NCBI GenBank assembly: GCA_003170295.1
Contig: PNAJ01000077.1
Coordinates: 1 to 64,000, forward strand
From: Bryobacterales bacterium
GTDB lineage: Bacteria; Acidobacteriota; Terriglobia; Bryobacterales; Bryobacteraceae
Direction: 5' to 3'
Length of the DNA: 64,000 nt
Positions 53,617-60,195 of this stretch are shown here, in pieces. Position numbers and translations under genes: made by a program. The notes under the pieces are model-generated. The model made no database searches. It was not told the DNA's origin and saw nothing but the letters and a program-made list of their open reading frames with translations. Within the stretch, counting starts at the first letter, position 1; the number at the start of each line of letters is the position of its first letter.

Positions 53617-53893
53617 TCTTGTAGGGCGGCCAATCCTGGCTGCAGCCGCCTTCAGGCGGCTCTTCCGGTTGCATTTTCATTCCCATCGTGCGTGCGTTCC
53701 GTGTCGACACTCTCGTAAACACTCCGCCACGCCGCTCTTGTGGGGCCGCCAATTTTTGGCGGCAGCCGCCCTTTCAGGCGGCTCTTCTGGCGTTTTCACC
53801 CCATCGTTCCCCAGCCGCTGGCCAGGGAAACACTCGTGCGCGCGTGCGTCGACACTCGTGTCGTCGCCGAACCGCAACCGTCAGGGAGCGGAC
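53617..53893. repeat. Cluster of dispersed repeats (families A, A, C, C, D)
   Basis: The 327-base gap between dtd and nikR contains, in order, an inverted family A copy (53617-53668, CTTGTAGGGCGGCCAATCCT), a short family C piece (53686-53715), a second inverted family A copy (53737-53800, very close to 9484-9541), a family C copy (53834-53870) and a family D piece (53869-53893, GAACCGCAACCGTCAGGGAGC). No gene is visible. Such pile-ups are typical of REP-like spread. Confidence 0.7.
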
Positions 53894-53910
53894 CAGCGTA
53901 CCATCAACAA

Positions 53911-54327
53911 ATGAGCGACCTAAGCCGCATCGGCGTAGCCATCGATTCCGACTTGCTCCACAAATTCGATCAGTACATCGGTCAGCGAGGCTACACCAAC
54001 CGTTCCGAAGCGTTTCGCGACCTGATCCGCGACGCCCTCATCGAGAAAACCGCCGAGAAGCCCGATAGTATTGTCGTCGGCACCCTGACGTTGGTCTACG
54101 ATCATCACGTGCGTCTCCTGTCGGACCGCCTCACGGCCATGCAGCACGATCATTTTCATCTGGTGCTGTCCACTCTTCACGTGCATCTGGATCACAATAA
54201 CTGTCTCGAAGTTCTGATCCTCAAAGGCAAGGCCGCCGCGGTACAGAAGATGGCCGACGCGCTGATTTCGACGAAGGGTGTCATGCATGGCCGCCTCACC
54301 ATCACGTCGCCTGGAGCCGCATCGTGA
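53911..54327 (+). CDS. nikR: Nickel-responsive regulator NikR
   Basis: 138 residues. A ribbon-helix-helix DNA-binding domain (SRIGVAIDSDLLHKFDQYIGQRGYTNRSEAFRDLIRDAL) is joined to an ACT-like metal domain. The nickel ligands are present with the E. coli spacing: H79, H90, H92 and C98 (11, 2 and 6 residues apart). It represses nickel transport when nickel is plentiful. No nickel transporter, urease or hydrogenase gene is in the window. The stop overlaps the GTG start of acpS by four bases (GTGA), an odd pairing that may be chance. Confidence 0.92.
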   Translation: MSDLSRIGVAIDSDLLHKFDQYIGQRGYTNRSEAFRDLIRDALIEKTAEKPDSIVVGTLTLVYDHHVRLLSDRLTAMQHDHFHLVLSTLHVHLDHNNCLEVLILKGKAAAVQKMADALISTKGVMHGRLTITSPGAAS

Positions 54328-54701
54328 TTGTGGGTTCCGGCATCGATCTGTGCGAGGTCGCGCGGATCAAGGACGCCATCGTGCGTCACGGCCGCCGCTT
54401 TCTCGAACGGGTTTATACGGCGCGCGAAATCGCCTACGCCGAGCGCAAGGCCAATCTTTATGAGCGCTACGCCGCCCGGTTTGCCGCGAAGGAAGCGGGG
54501 ATGAAGGCGCTCGGCACCGGTTGGCGAGGCGGCGTCGGATGGCGTGACTTCGAGGTAACCAATCTGCCCTCCGGCCGGCCGACGCTTCAGTTCCACGGCA
54601 AGGCCTCCGAAATCGCGCGGCAACTAGGCGTGGAGAACATATCGCTGTCGATCACCCACACTTCCACGCAGGCGATGGCCATGGTGATTCTGGAAAAATA
54701 A
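54324..54701 (+). CDS. acpS: Holo-[acyl-carrier-protein] synthase
   Basis: 125 residues, GTG start, with GSGIDLCEVARI, then the Mg-binding YAARFAAKEAGMKALGTG block and the end NISLSITHTSTQAMAMVI. It transfers 4'-phosphopantetheine from CoA to acyl carrier protein, an essential step of fatty acid synthesis. The gene is co-translated with nikR. It ends 15 to 20 bases before a region of structured sequence. Confidence 0.93.
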   Translation: MIVGSGIDLCEVARIKDAIVRHGRRFLERVYTAREIAYAERKANLYERYAARFAAKEAGMKALGTGWRGGVGWRDFEVTNLPSGRPTLQFHGKASEIARQLGVENISLSITHTSTQAMAMVILEK

Positions 54702-55120
54702 TTTTTATTTCCTTTCCTTAGCGAGCTTTGCGACTTAGCGTGAAATGTGTTTTGCTTTTCTCCGGGTACTCTCAAATCAGAAGGAGTCTCCCACCGAGGC
54801 TTCTTTGACAGTTTCTTCGTGGCCACGAAGTGTCGTATTACGGTGGTCCTGAGCTTCCGGAGCCCGTCAGACGGCTCGCGCCTCCGACTATATGGACGGG
54901 GTCGACGGAAGGATCTTGGGATCGATCCCATAAGAATTCCGGGAGAGCGGATAGCACTGATCGCCGTACCCGAGAGTTTCAGAGGGCTGTGCATCGAAAG
55001 GGAGCAAGGCTCCGTGAGAGACAGTCCAATCCACTAGCGGCCGGTCTAAAACGCCGGCCGCTCGCGACTTTTTCGTACAGCCGTAGTGTCTTTCTGCCGA
55101 TCCTCATTCTGGAAACGTCT
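54702..55120 (+). other. 419-base intergenic region with several inverted repeats, possible structured RNA
   Basis: No convincing coding frame is present. Inverted repeats: CTTCGTGGCCACGAAG (54820-54835, perfect), GAGCCCGTC..GACGGCTC (54860-54877), TGGGATCGATCCCA inside CGGAA..TTCCG (54907-54944) and GGAGCAAGGCTCC (55001-55013). A TTTGACAG motif sits at 54806. The block is followed by GCGGCCGG..CCGGCCGC and then the zinc-ribbon gene. It could be a non-coding RNA or a long leader. I could not match it to RNase P, tmRNA, SRP, 6S or any riboswitch I know. Confidence 0.35.
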
Positions 55121-55636
55121 ATGAACTGTCCCAACTGCGGCGCCGCGATGCGGCTCAAGGACGACGCGGACTATCTGCTCTGCGACTATTGCCAGACACC
55201 CCATTTCCCCGATCTGAATTCCGACGGCGTTCGTGTCCTGGGCGAGCCTGCCGGGATCTTCTGCCCGATCTGCGCAATTTCTCTGACGCACGCCTCGGTC
55301 GCCCGCGAACGCATTCTCTATTGCGAGCGTTGCCGCGGCATGCTCATTTCGATGGATCTGTTTCCGGAGATCGTGCGGGACCTGCGCTCGCGCCGCGAAG
55401 CATCGATCGACGCCGCGCGCCCGCCCGATTTGAAGGATCTCGACCGTCAGATCCGCTGTCCGAAATGCAGCGCGATCATGGATACGCATCCCTATTGCGG
55501 CCCCGGCAACATCATCATCGACACGTGCGAAAACTGCGCGCAAAACTGGCTGGATTACGGCGAGCTCGACCGAGTTGTGCGGGCTCCGGACCCGGCCGTT
55601 CCCATGAGCTTCTTGCCGACTAAGCAGCGCACATAA
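55121..55636 (+). CDS. Zinc-ribbon protein with TFIIB-type fingers
   Basis: 171 residues from the ATG giving MNCPNCGAAM. There are three cysteine clusters: CPNCG..CDYCQ, CPICA..CERCRG and CPKCS..CENC. Each looks like a zf-TFIIB ribbon with the CxxC-x-CxxC arrangement; the linkers are short and acidic. Such proteins are common in bacteria and their role is mostly unknown; metal binding is secure by motif. The upstream frame has a long extension with no features, so this start is chosen; GGAA at -8 could serve as the ribosome site. It ends close to a family B repeat. Confidence 0.8.
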   Translation: MNCPNCGAAMRLKDDADYLLCDYCQTPHFPDLNSDGVRVLGEPAGIFCPICAISLTHASVARERILYCERCRGMLISMDLFPEIVRDLRSRREASIDAARPPDLKDLDRQIRCPKCSAIMDTHPYCGPGNIIIDTCENCAQNWLDYGELDRVVRAPDPAVPMSFLPTKQRT

Positions 55637-55642
55637 CCCGTC

Positions 55643-55695
55643 GTGGTGGCGCGAGCTTCAGCTTGCAGCGGCGGCTTCAGCCGCCGTCTCGTCCC
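55643..55695 (+). repeat. Dispersed repeat, family B copy
   Basis: TGGTGGCGCGAGCTTCAGCT followed by TGCAGCGGCGGCTTCAGCCGCCGTCTCGTCC. Almost the same as 30673-30725 over 50 bases, including both small hairpins. It lies after the zinc-ribbon gene. Confidence 0.65.
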
Positions 55696-55701
55696 TCTGA
55701 C

Positions 55702-55778
55702 TGACCGCTCCCGAAAGGTTGCGGTTCCATCGATGCCCCGCGTTCGTGCTTTGGAACCGCGACCTGCGGGAGCGGTCA
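55702..55778. repeat. Inverted pair of family D repeats
   Basis: TGACCGCTCCCGAAAGGTTG and its continuation CGGTTCC on the left and GGAACCGCGACCTGCGGGAG then CGGTCA on the right form a near-perfect foldback with a 25-base loop. This is the largest palindrome among the family D copies. It sits 27 bases before the vapB start, so a leader transcript would contain it. Confidence 0.6.
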
Positions 55779-55804
55779 GCCGGTGCGGATGGTAAATTGA
55801 AGAC

Positions 55805-56035
55805 ATGCGCGTCACAGTCGATTTGGACGAAGACATTCTGCGTACCGCCAAGGAATTGGCCCGCGAAAGCGAGCAGAGCCTGGGCCGCGTCCTCTCCGAT
55901 CTGGCGCGGCGAGGATTAAAACCTGCAACTCCAAAGGTTAAAATCCGCAATGGAGTGCCTCTGCTCATGCCCAAGCCAGGAGCAAGACCGGTCACTTCCG
56001 AGCATGTGAAGGAACTGCTTGAACTCGACGACTGA
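55805..56035 (+). CDS. vapB: VapB-type antitoxin
   Basis: 76 residues with a ribbon-helix-helix start (MRVTVDLDEDILRTAKELARESEQSLGRVLSDLARRGL). The second half (KVKIRNGVPLLMPKPGARPVTSEHVKEL) is the toxin-binding tail found in antitoxins of PIN toxins in Acidobacteria. The stop overlaps the next start by 17 bases. It is assigned by context and pattern. Confidence 0.8.
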   Translation: MRVTVDLDEDILRTAKELARESEQSLGRVLSDLARRGLKPATPKVKIRNGVPLLMPKPGARPVTSEHVKELLELDD

Positions 56036-56483
56036 GTCGGCTTGGCTTCTCGATGTCAATGCCCTGATCGCACTCATTATTCCCCTCCACATCCATCACG
56101 AGAGAATGCATCGCTGGTTTCGACAAAACTCTGCGGCGGGTTGGGCCACATGCCCAATCACTGAAAATGGCGCGATCCGCGTTATCTCGCAGCCCAAGTT
56201 CGCAACCGGGCCATATACTGCCTCGGAAGCAACTGAGGCGCTCCGCTCTGTATGCGAATCGCTCTCCAAACAGCATCGCTTCTGGCCGGCTGATGTTTCT
56301 CTGACCGACGAATCCCTGTTTAACATCCAGAACATCGTTGGTCCTAAGCAGGTGACTGACGCGTACCTCCTCGGCCTCGCCGCCAAACACGGCGCAAAAC
56401 TCGTCAGCTTCGACCGCAGCCTCCCCTGGCAGGCGATTCGAAAGGGAACCGCACGGCTGATCGAGGCGCCACTGCTACAATAG
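56019..56483 (+). CDS. vapC: VapC-type PIN-domain toxin
   Basis: 154 residues from a TTG inside vapB. The PIN acidic residues are visible in WLLDVNALIAL, CPITENGAIRV, VTDAYLLGLA and VSFDRSLPW. The family are Mg-dependent RNases that cut tRNA or rRNA. The 17-base overlap with the antitoxin is typical. purA follows 23 bases after the stop. Only this VapBC pair is in the window besides the two RelE-type pairs. Confidence 0.85.
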   Translation: MNSTTESAWLLDVNALIALIIPLHIHHERMHRWFRQNSAAGWATCPITENGAIRVISQPKFATGPYTASEATEALRSVCESLSKQHRFWPADVSLTDESLFNIQNIVGPKQVTDAYLLGLAAKHGAKLVSFDRSLPWQAIRKGTARLIEAPLLQ

Positions 56484-56506
56484 TCCCCGGGTCTTCCTTC
56501 GAAACA

Positions 56507-57811
56507 ATGAGTAATGTAATCGTTCTTGGTGCGCAATGGGGTGATGAGGGCAAGGGTAAAGTTGTCGATCTTCTCGCGGAGCGCTTTGACATTGTCGCGC
56601 GCTACCAGGGCGGGCATAACGCCGGCCACACCGTCTTCATCGGCGAAAAAAAGTTCGTTCTCAAGCTGATCCCCAGCGGGATTCTTCGTCCCGGCGTCGA
56701 AGCCGTGATCGGCAACGGCGTGGTCATCGATCTCGCCGCGCTGCTCGACGAAATCGCCGCGCTCGAATCGCATGGCATCGACGCGACCAAGCAACTCCGC
56801 ATCAGCAATCGCGCCCACGTGATCTTTCCGTTCCATCGCCTGATCGAGAAAATGTCGGAGGCGCGCGAAAATCGCATTCCGATCGGCACCACGTCTCGCG
56901 GCATCGGTCCTAGTTATGAGGATAAAACCGGCCGCCGAGGGATCCGCATCGCCGATCTCTACGACCCCGAAAGTTTTCGCGACCTCTACGACACTCTCGC
57001 CGAGGATAAGAAGACGCTCGCCGCCACCTTCAATCTGCACGACACCATCGACTACGCGGAAATCCGCGCGCAGCATGAGCTGTACGCCGAGAAAATCCGT
57101 CCGATGGTCTGCGATACCGCCGCTCTGCTCGCCGACGCGATGGCCCGCGGCAAGCGCATTTTGTTTGAGGGCGCGCAAGGCACCATGCTCGATATCGACC
57201 ACGGCACGTATCCGTTCGTCACATCGTCGAGCGCCTCTGCCGGCGGAGCCTCCATCGGCACCGGCGTCCCGCCCACCAGAATCGAAGGCATCATCGGCGT
57301 CTCGAAAGCCTACAATACGCGCGTCGGCTCCGGACCTTTTCCTACTGAGAGTGACGACGCCGCCGGCGATCTGCTGCGCCGCGAAGGCAACGAATTCGGC
57401 GCCGTCACCGGCCGCCCGCGCCGCTGCGGATGGTTCGACGTGCCTCTGCTCAAGTACACCGCGATGGTCAACGGCTTCGACACTCTTTTCATCATGAAGC
57501 TCGACGTTCTCGACTGTCTCGAAGAGATCCCCGTCTGCGTCCGCTATCGTCTGCACAGCGCGGACGTCACCGAAATGCCGGCCACTTATCGAGCGCTCGA
57601 AGCCATCGAACCGGTGTACGAAAACCTTCCTGGCTGGCACACTTCGACACGAGGTATTGCGCGTTTCGACGGGCTTCCGACTGAAGCCCGCGCGTATTTA
57701 AAATTTCTCGAAGAGCGCACCGGCGTCGAAGTCGGCGGCGTTTCCACCGGACCGGAGCGTAACGAAACCATCGTCCGCGCCGGATCGAAGCTAGAACGCC
57801 TCATCGGCTAG
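56507..57811 (+). CDS. purA: Adenylosuccinate synthetase
   Basis: 434 residues with GAQWGDEGKGK at 8-18 (the GTP/IMP site), GGHNAGHT, TTSRGIGPSYEDK, GAQGTMLDIDHGTYPFVTSS and GFGRPRRCGWFD-type segment TGRPRRCGWFD. It converts IMP, GTP and aspartate to adenylosuccinate in AMP synthesis. The length is as usual. It is isolated from other purine genes and follows vapC by 23 bases. Confidence 0.97.
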   Translation: MSNVIVLGAQWGDEGKGKVVDLLAERFDIVARYQGGHNAGHTVFIGEKKFVLKLIPSGILRPGVEAVIGNGVVIDLAALLDEIAALESHGIDATKQLRISNRAHVIFPFHRLIEKMSEARENRIPIGTTSRGIGPSYEDKTGRRGIRIADLYDPESFRDLYDTLAEDKKTLAATFNLHDTIDYAEIRAQHELYAEKIRPMVCDTAALLADAMARGKRILFEGAQGTMLDIDHGTYPFVTSSSASAGGASIGTGVPPTRIEGIIGVSKAYNTRVGSGPFPTESDDAAGDLLRREGNEFGAVTGRPRRCGWFDVPLLKYTAMVNGFDTLFIMKLDVLDCLEEIPVCVRYRLHSADVTEMPATYRALEAIEPVYENLPGWHTSTRGIARFDGLPTEARAYLKFLEERTGVEVGGVSTGPERNETIVRAGSKLERLIG

Positions 57812-57847
57812 TTGATTCACACTAGAGGTTGGGTTGCCCTAAGGTGG

Positions 57848-57867
57848 GACAGGCGATTTCGCCTGTC
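57848..57867 (+). terminator. Hairpin downstream of purA
   Basis: GACAGGCGATTTCGCCTGTC is a perfect 9-base stem with a TT loop, 37 bases after the purA stop. There is no T-run, so it may be a REP-like palindrome (GTGGGACAGG..) rather than a rho-independent terminator. A similar GGGACGCG..GTGTCCCACC lies at 57927-57945 just before the next gene. Confidence 0.45.
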
Positions 57868-57961
57868 AGCGCACTCCCCATTAGCAACGATTCATGTTAA
57901 TCGGTGTTTAGAAAAGAAACGGTAAGGGGACGCGCCGTGTCCCACCCATAGGAGAAAATGT

Positions 57962-59011
57962 ATGCGCGGATTATTTGCTGCTCTGTTAGCCCTATCGCTC
58001 GTACCACTAGCGATAGCCCAGGACGACCCAGGCGCCGATCCACCCAGCCGTGCCGCTCGCCTCAGTTATATCAGTGGAACGGTTTCCTTCCAGCCCGGCG
58101 GCGTCGACGATTGGGTTCCCGCCGAGCCTAACCGTCCCCTGACCACAGGCGACCGCCTGTGGACCGACGACAATTCGCGCGTAGAAATGAATCTCGGCTC
58201 CGCCGCGTTCCGCCTTTCGAGCCGAACCAATTTCACGTTTCTCAATCTTGACGACAGGACCGCGCAAATCCAGCTCTCGCTCGGAACATTGAGCGTCCGC
58301 CTCCGCCGCCTCGACCAGGATGAGACGGTCGAGATCGATACGCCGCAAGTGGCCTTCACGCTGCTGCGCCCCGGCGAGTATCGCGTCGAAGTGAATGAGG
58401 CAGGCGACGCGACCATCATCACGGTTCGCGGCGGCGACGGCGAGGCCAGCGCCAATGGCCAGGCATTTGCCATTCACGCCCGCGAGCAGGTTCGCATTGC
58501 AGGACCGGAAGGCGCTGAGCCCATCCTCGACCGTCGCGCGGCTCCGACCGCCGATTCGTTCGATCTGTTCTGCCAGGATCGCGACCGCCGCGAAGACATG
58601 TCGCAATCCGCGCGCTATGTCTCGCGCGATATGCCCGGCTACGCCGATCTCGATGCCAACGGCAGTTGGCGCAACGATCCGCAGTATGGAGAGGTCTGGG
58701 TCCCGACCACAGTGGTCGTCGGATGGTCGCCTTATCATTACGGCCACTGGGCCTGGATCTCGCCGTGGGGCTGGACCTGGGTCGATGACGCGCCGTGGGG
58801 TTATGCCCCGTTCCACTACGGACGCTGGGCCCAAGTTGGAGGAGTGTCGGGAGCTTCGTGGGGCTGGATTCCCGGACCCATCGCGGTCCGTCCCGTTTAT
58901 GCTCCCGCCATGGTCGCCTTCGTCGGTGGCGGAGGCTTCAGCGCAGCCATCTCGATTGGCGGAGGAGGTGCCGCCGTCGGCTGGTTCCCTCTAGGACCGC
59001 GCGAAGTTTGA
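57962..59011 (+). CDS. Exported FecR-domain/DUF6600-like protein, 5' part of an interrupted gene
   Basis: 349 residues up to an in-frame TGA at 59009-59011. A GGAG site is seven bases before the ATG. A signal peptide (MRGLFAALLALSLVPLAIAQ) is followed by a FecR-like beta domain (about 30-185) with SYISGTVSFQPG and LRPGEYRVEVNEAG. Then come aromatic-rich repeats (WSPYHYGHWAWISPWGWTWVDDAPWGYAPFHYGRW) of the DUF6600 kind and a Gly-rich stretch to GWFPLGPREV. In relatives the sequence continues with Y-V-P-S-Y, and exactly that appears in the same frame after the TGA (VPSYRVSAGY). So this is one gene split by a stop codon. Confidence 0.8.
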   Translation: MRGLFAALLALSLVPLAIAQDDPGADPPSRAARLSYISGTVSFQPGGVDDWVPAEPNRPLTTGDRLWTDDNSRVEMNLGSAAFRLSSRTNFTFLNLDDRTAQIQLSLGTLSVRLRRLDQDETVEIDTPQVAFTLLRPGEYRVEVNEAGDATIITVRGGDGEASANGQAFAIHAREQVRIAGPEGAEPILDRRAAPTADSFDLFCQDRDRREDMSQSARYVSRDMPGYADLDANGSWRNDPQYGEVWVPTTVVVGWSPYHYGHWAWISPWGWTWVDDAPWGYAPFHYGRWAQVGGVSGASWGWIPGPIAVRPVYAPAMVAFVGGGGFSAAISIGGGGAAVGWFPLGPREV

Positions 59012-60160
59012 GTGCCTTCCTACCGCGTCAGCGCCGGTTATATGACGCGCGTCAACGTCAGCAATACCGTGGTGACGGAAGTGAATATCCGCAACGTAAA
59101 TAACGTGTACGTCAATCAGCGAGTCCCCGGAGCCGTGGTCGCCGTCCGCGGCGATGTCATGACCAGCGGCCGGCCCGTGGGAGCTTCCGCCATGCGCGTC
59201 ACGCCTGGCGTCGTCGCGAATATTGCGGTGATCCACGCCGCCCCGGTCGCGCCGGATCGGGCCGCGGTCCTCGGTGGCCGCGCTCCTATATCCGCGGGAG
59301 CCCACGTCCCTCCGCCCGCCGCGATGAACCGGCAAGTGGTGGCGAAGGCAGCTCCTCCTCCCGCTCCGGTTCCGTTCGTGCGTCAACAGCAGGCGCTCCA
59401 AGCCAATCCTGGACGTCCTCTCGATGCGGGAGCTGTCAGGAATCTGCAAGGTAGCCAGCCTCCCCCGCGCATGAATATCCGGCCCGCGGCCCCTACCGCG
59501 CCCGCCGCGAGAGTACCTTATGTGAGTCCCGCGAATCCGAACCCGGCAAATCGCCCGGCGGTGAACAATCCCACGCCGAACGCACCGGCCCGAACCGACC
59601 CATTCACGCGGCCGAATTCTACACCCAATCCGCCAGCTCAACCCGAGCCTGTCGCGCCGCGTGCCAATCCCACGCCGAACGCACCAGCCCGGCCTGACAC
59701 CTTCACGCGCCCGAATCCCACGCCCAACCCGCCGGCTCAACCCGAGCCTCGTTCGCGGCGTCCCGACCCCACGCCGGTTCCGCCGGAGCGTGCCGCGCCG
59801 CGTACTGATCCGACGCCCAATCCTCCCGCGAGACCCGAGCGCATCGCGCCGCGTAACACACCGGCTCCCAACCCGCCCGCCAGACCCGAGCCAGTCGCGC
59901 CGCGTGGGAATCCCGCGCCAAACCCGCAGCCCAATCCGCCGGCGCGACCCGAGTATGTCAGGCCGCGTAACGAGCCGACTCCCAACCCGCCAGCGAGACA
60001 GGAGGTTAGGCCACAGCCACAGCCGCAGCCCGCTCCTCCACTACGCTCGGAACCGCCTCGCAGGGAGGAAGCGCGTCCCGCACCCCAGCCCGAGCGTCAA
60101 CAACAAAAGACCACCAAGCCTCCGGACAAGAAAACGGAGAAGCCCGAGAAGGAAAAATAG
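59012..60160 (+). CDS. 3' part of the interrupted FecR/DUF6600-like gene, proline-rich tail
   Basis: 382 residues in the same frame as the preceding part, beginning at a GTG immediately after its TGA (TGAGTG). It continues the family body (VPSYRVSAGYMTRVNVSNTVVTEVNIRNVNNVYVNQRVPGAVVAV) and ends in a long low-complexity Pro/Asn/Arg tail built of about ten units like NPTPNPPARPEPVAPR. Such tails are usually extracellular and may bind peptidoglycan or span the wall. Without readthrough or re-initiation it lacks a signal peptide. Confidence 0.65.
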   Translation: MPSYRVSAGYMTRVNVSNTVVTEVNIRNVNNVYVNQRVPGAVVAVRGDVMTSGRPVGASAMRVTPGVVANIAVIHAAPVAPDRAAVLGGRAPISAGAHVPPPAAMNRQVVAKAAPPPAPVPFVRQQQALQANPGRPLDAGAVRNLQGSQPPPRMNIRPAAPTAPAARVPYVSPANPNPANRPAVNNPTPNAPARTDPFTRPNSTPNPPAQPEPVAPRANPTPNAPARPDTFTRPNPTPNPPAQPEPRSRRPDPTPVPPERAAPRTDPTPNPPARPERIAPRNTPAPNPPARPEPVAPRGNPAPNPQPNPPARPEYVRPRNEPTPNPPARQEVRPQPQPQPAPPLRSEPPRREEARPAPQPERQQQKTTKPPDKKTEKPEKEK

Positions 60161-60173
60161 CGGATCTGCCGAT

Positions 60174-60195
60174 TCTTGTAGGGCGGCCAATAGTG
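60174..60195 (-). repeat. Dispersed repeat, family A fragment at a gene breakpoint
   Basis: TCTTGTAGGGCGGCCAATAG matches the left end of the copy at 53617-53668 (CTTGTAGGGCGGCCAATCCT) and then stops. Directly after it, homology to codons of the upstream paralog begins at its LRPGxYRVEVNEAG segment. The repeat therefore marks the point where the second paralog lost its 5' part. Confidence 0.6.

Noticed and set aside
53584-53910. CRISPR array or integron-like repeat cluster
   Set aside because: The repeats are of different families, in mixed orientation and with irregular spacing; no uniform spacer pattern exists.
54840-55060. RNase P RNA, tmRNA, SRP RNA, 6S RNA or a known riboswitch
   Set aside because: A GGAGCAAGG string resembles part of RNase P RNA, but the universal GAGGAAAGTCC-type core and other conserved elements are missing; no other family consensus fits.
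54830-55120. N-terminal extension of the zinc-ribbon protein
   Set aside because: The 97 extra codons contain only inverted repeats and show no protein-like pattern.
56096-57640. A 514-residue open frame on the minus strand
   Set aside because: Antisense to vapC and purA, no domain, shadow of G+C-rich coding.
59009-59011. Selenocysteine at the in-frame TGA
   Set aside because: Relatives appear to have an aromatic residue there, the protein is not a redox enzyme, and no convincing SECIS-like hairpin directly follows the TGA.
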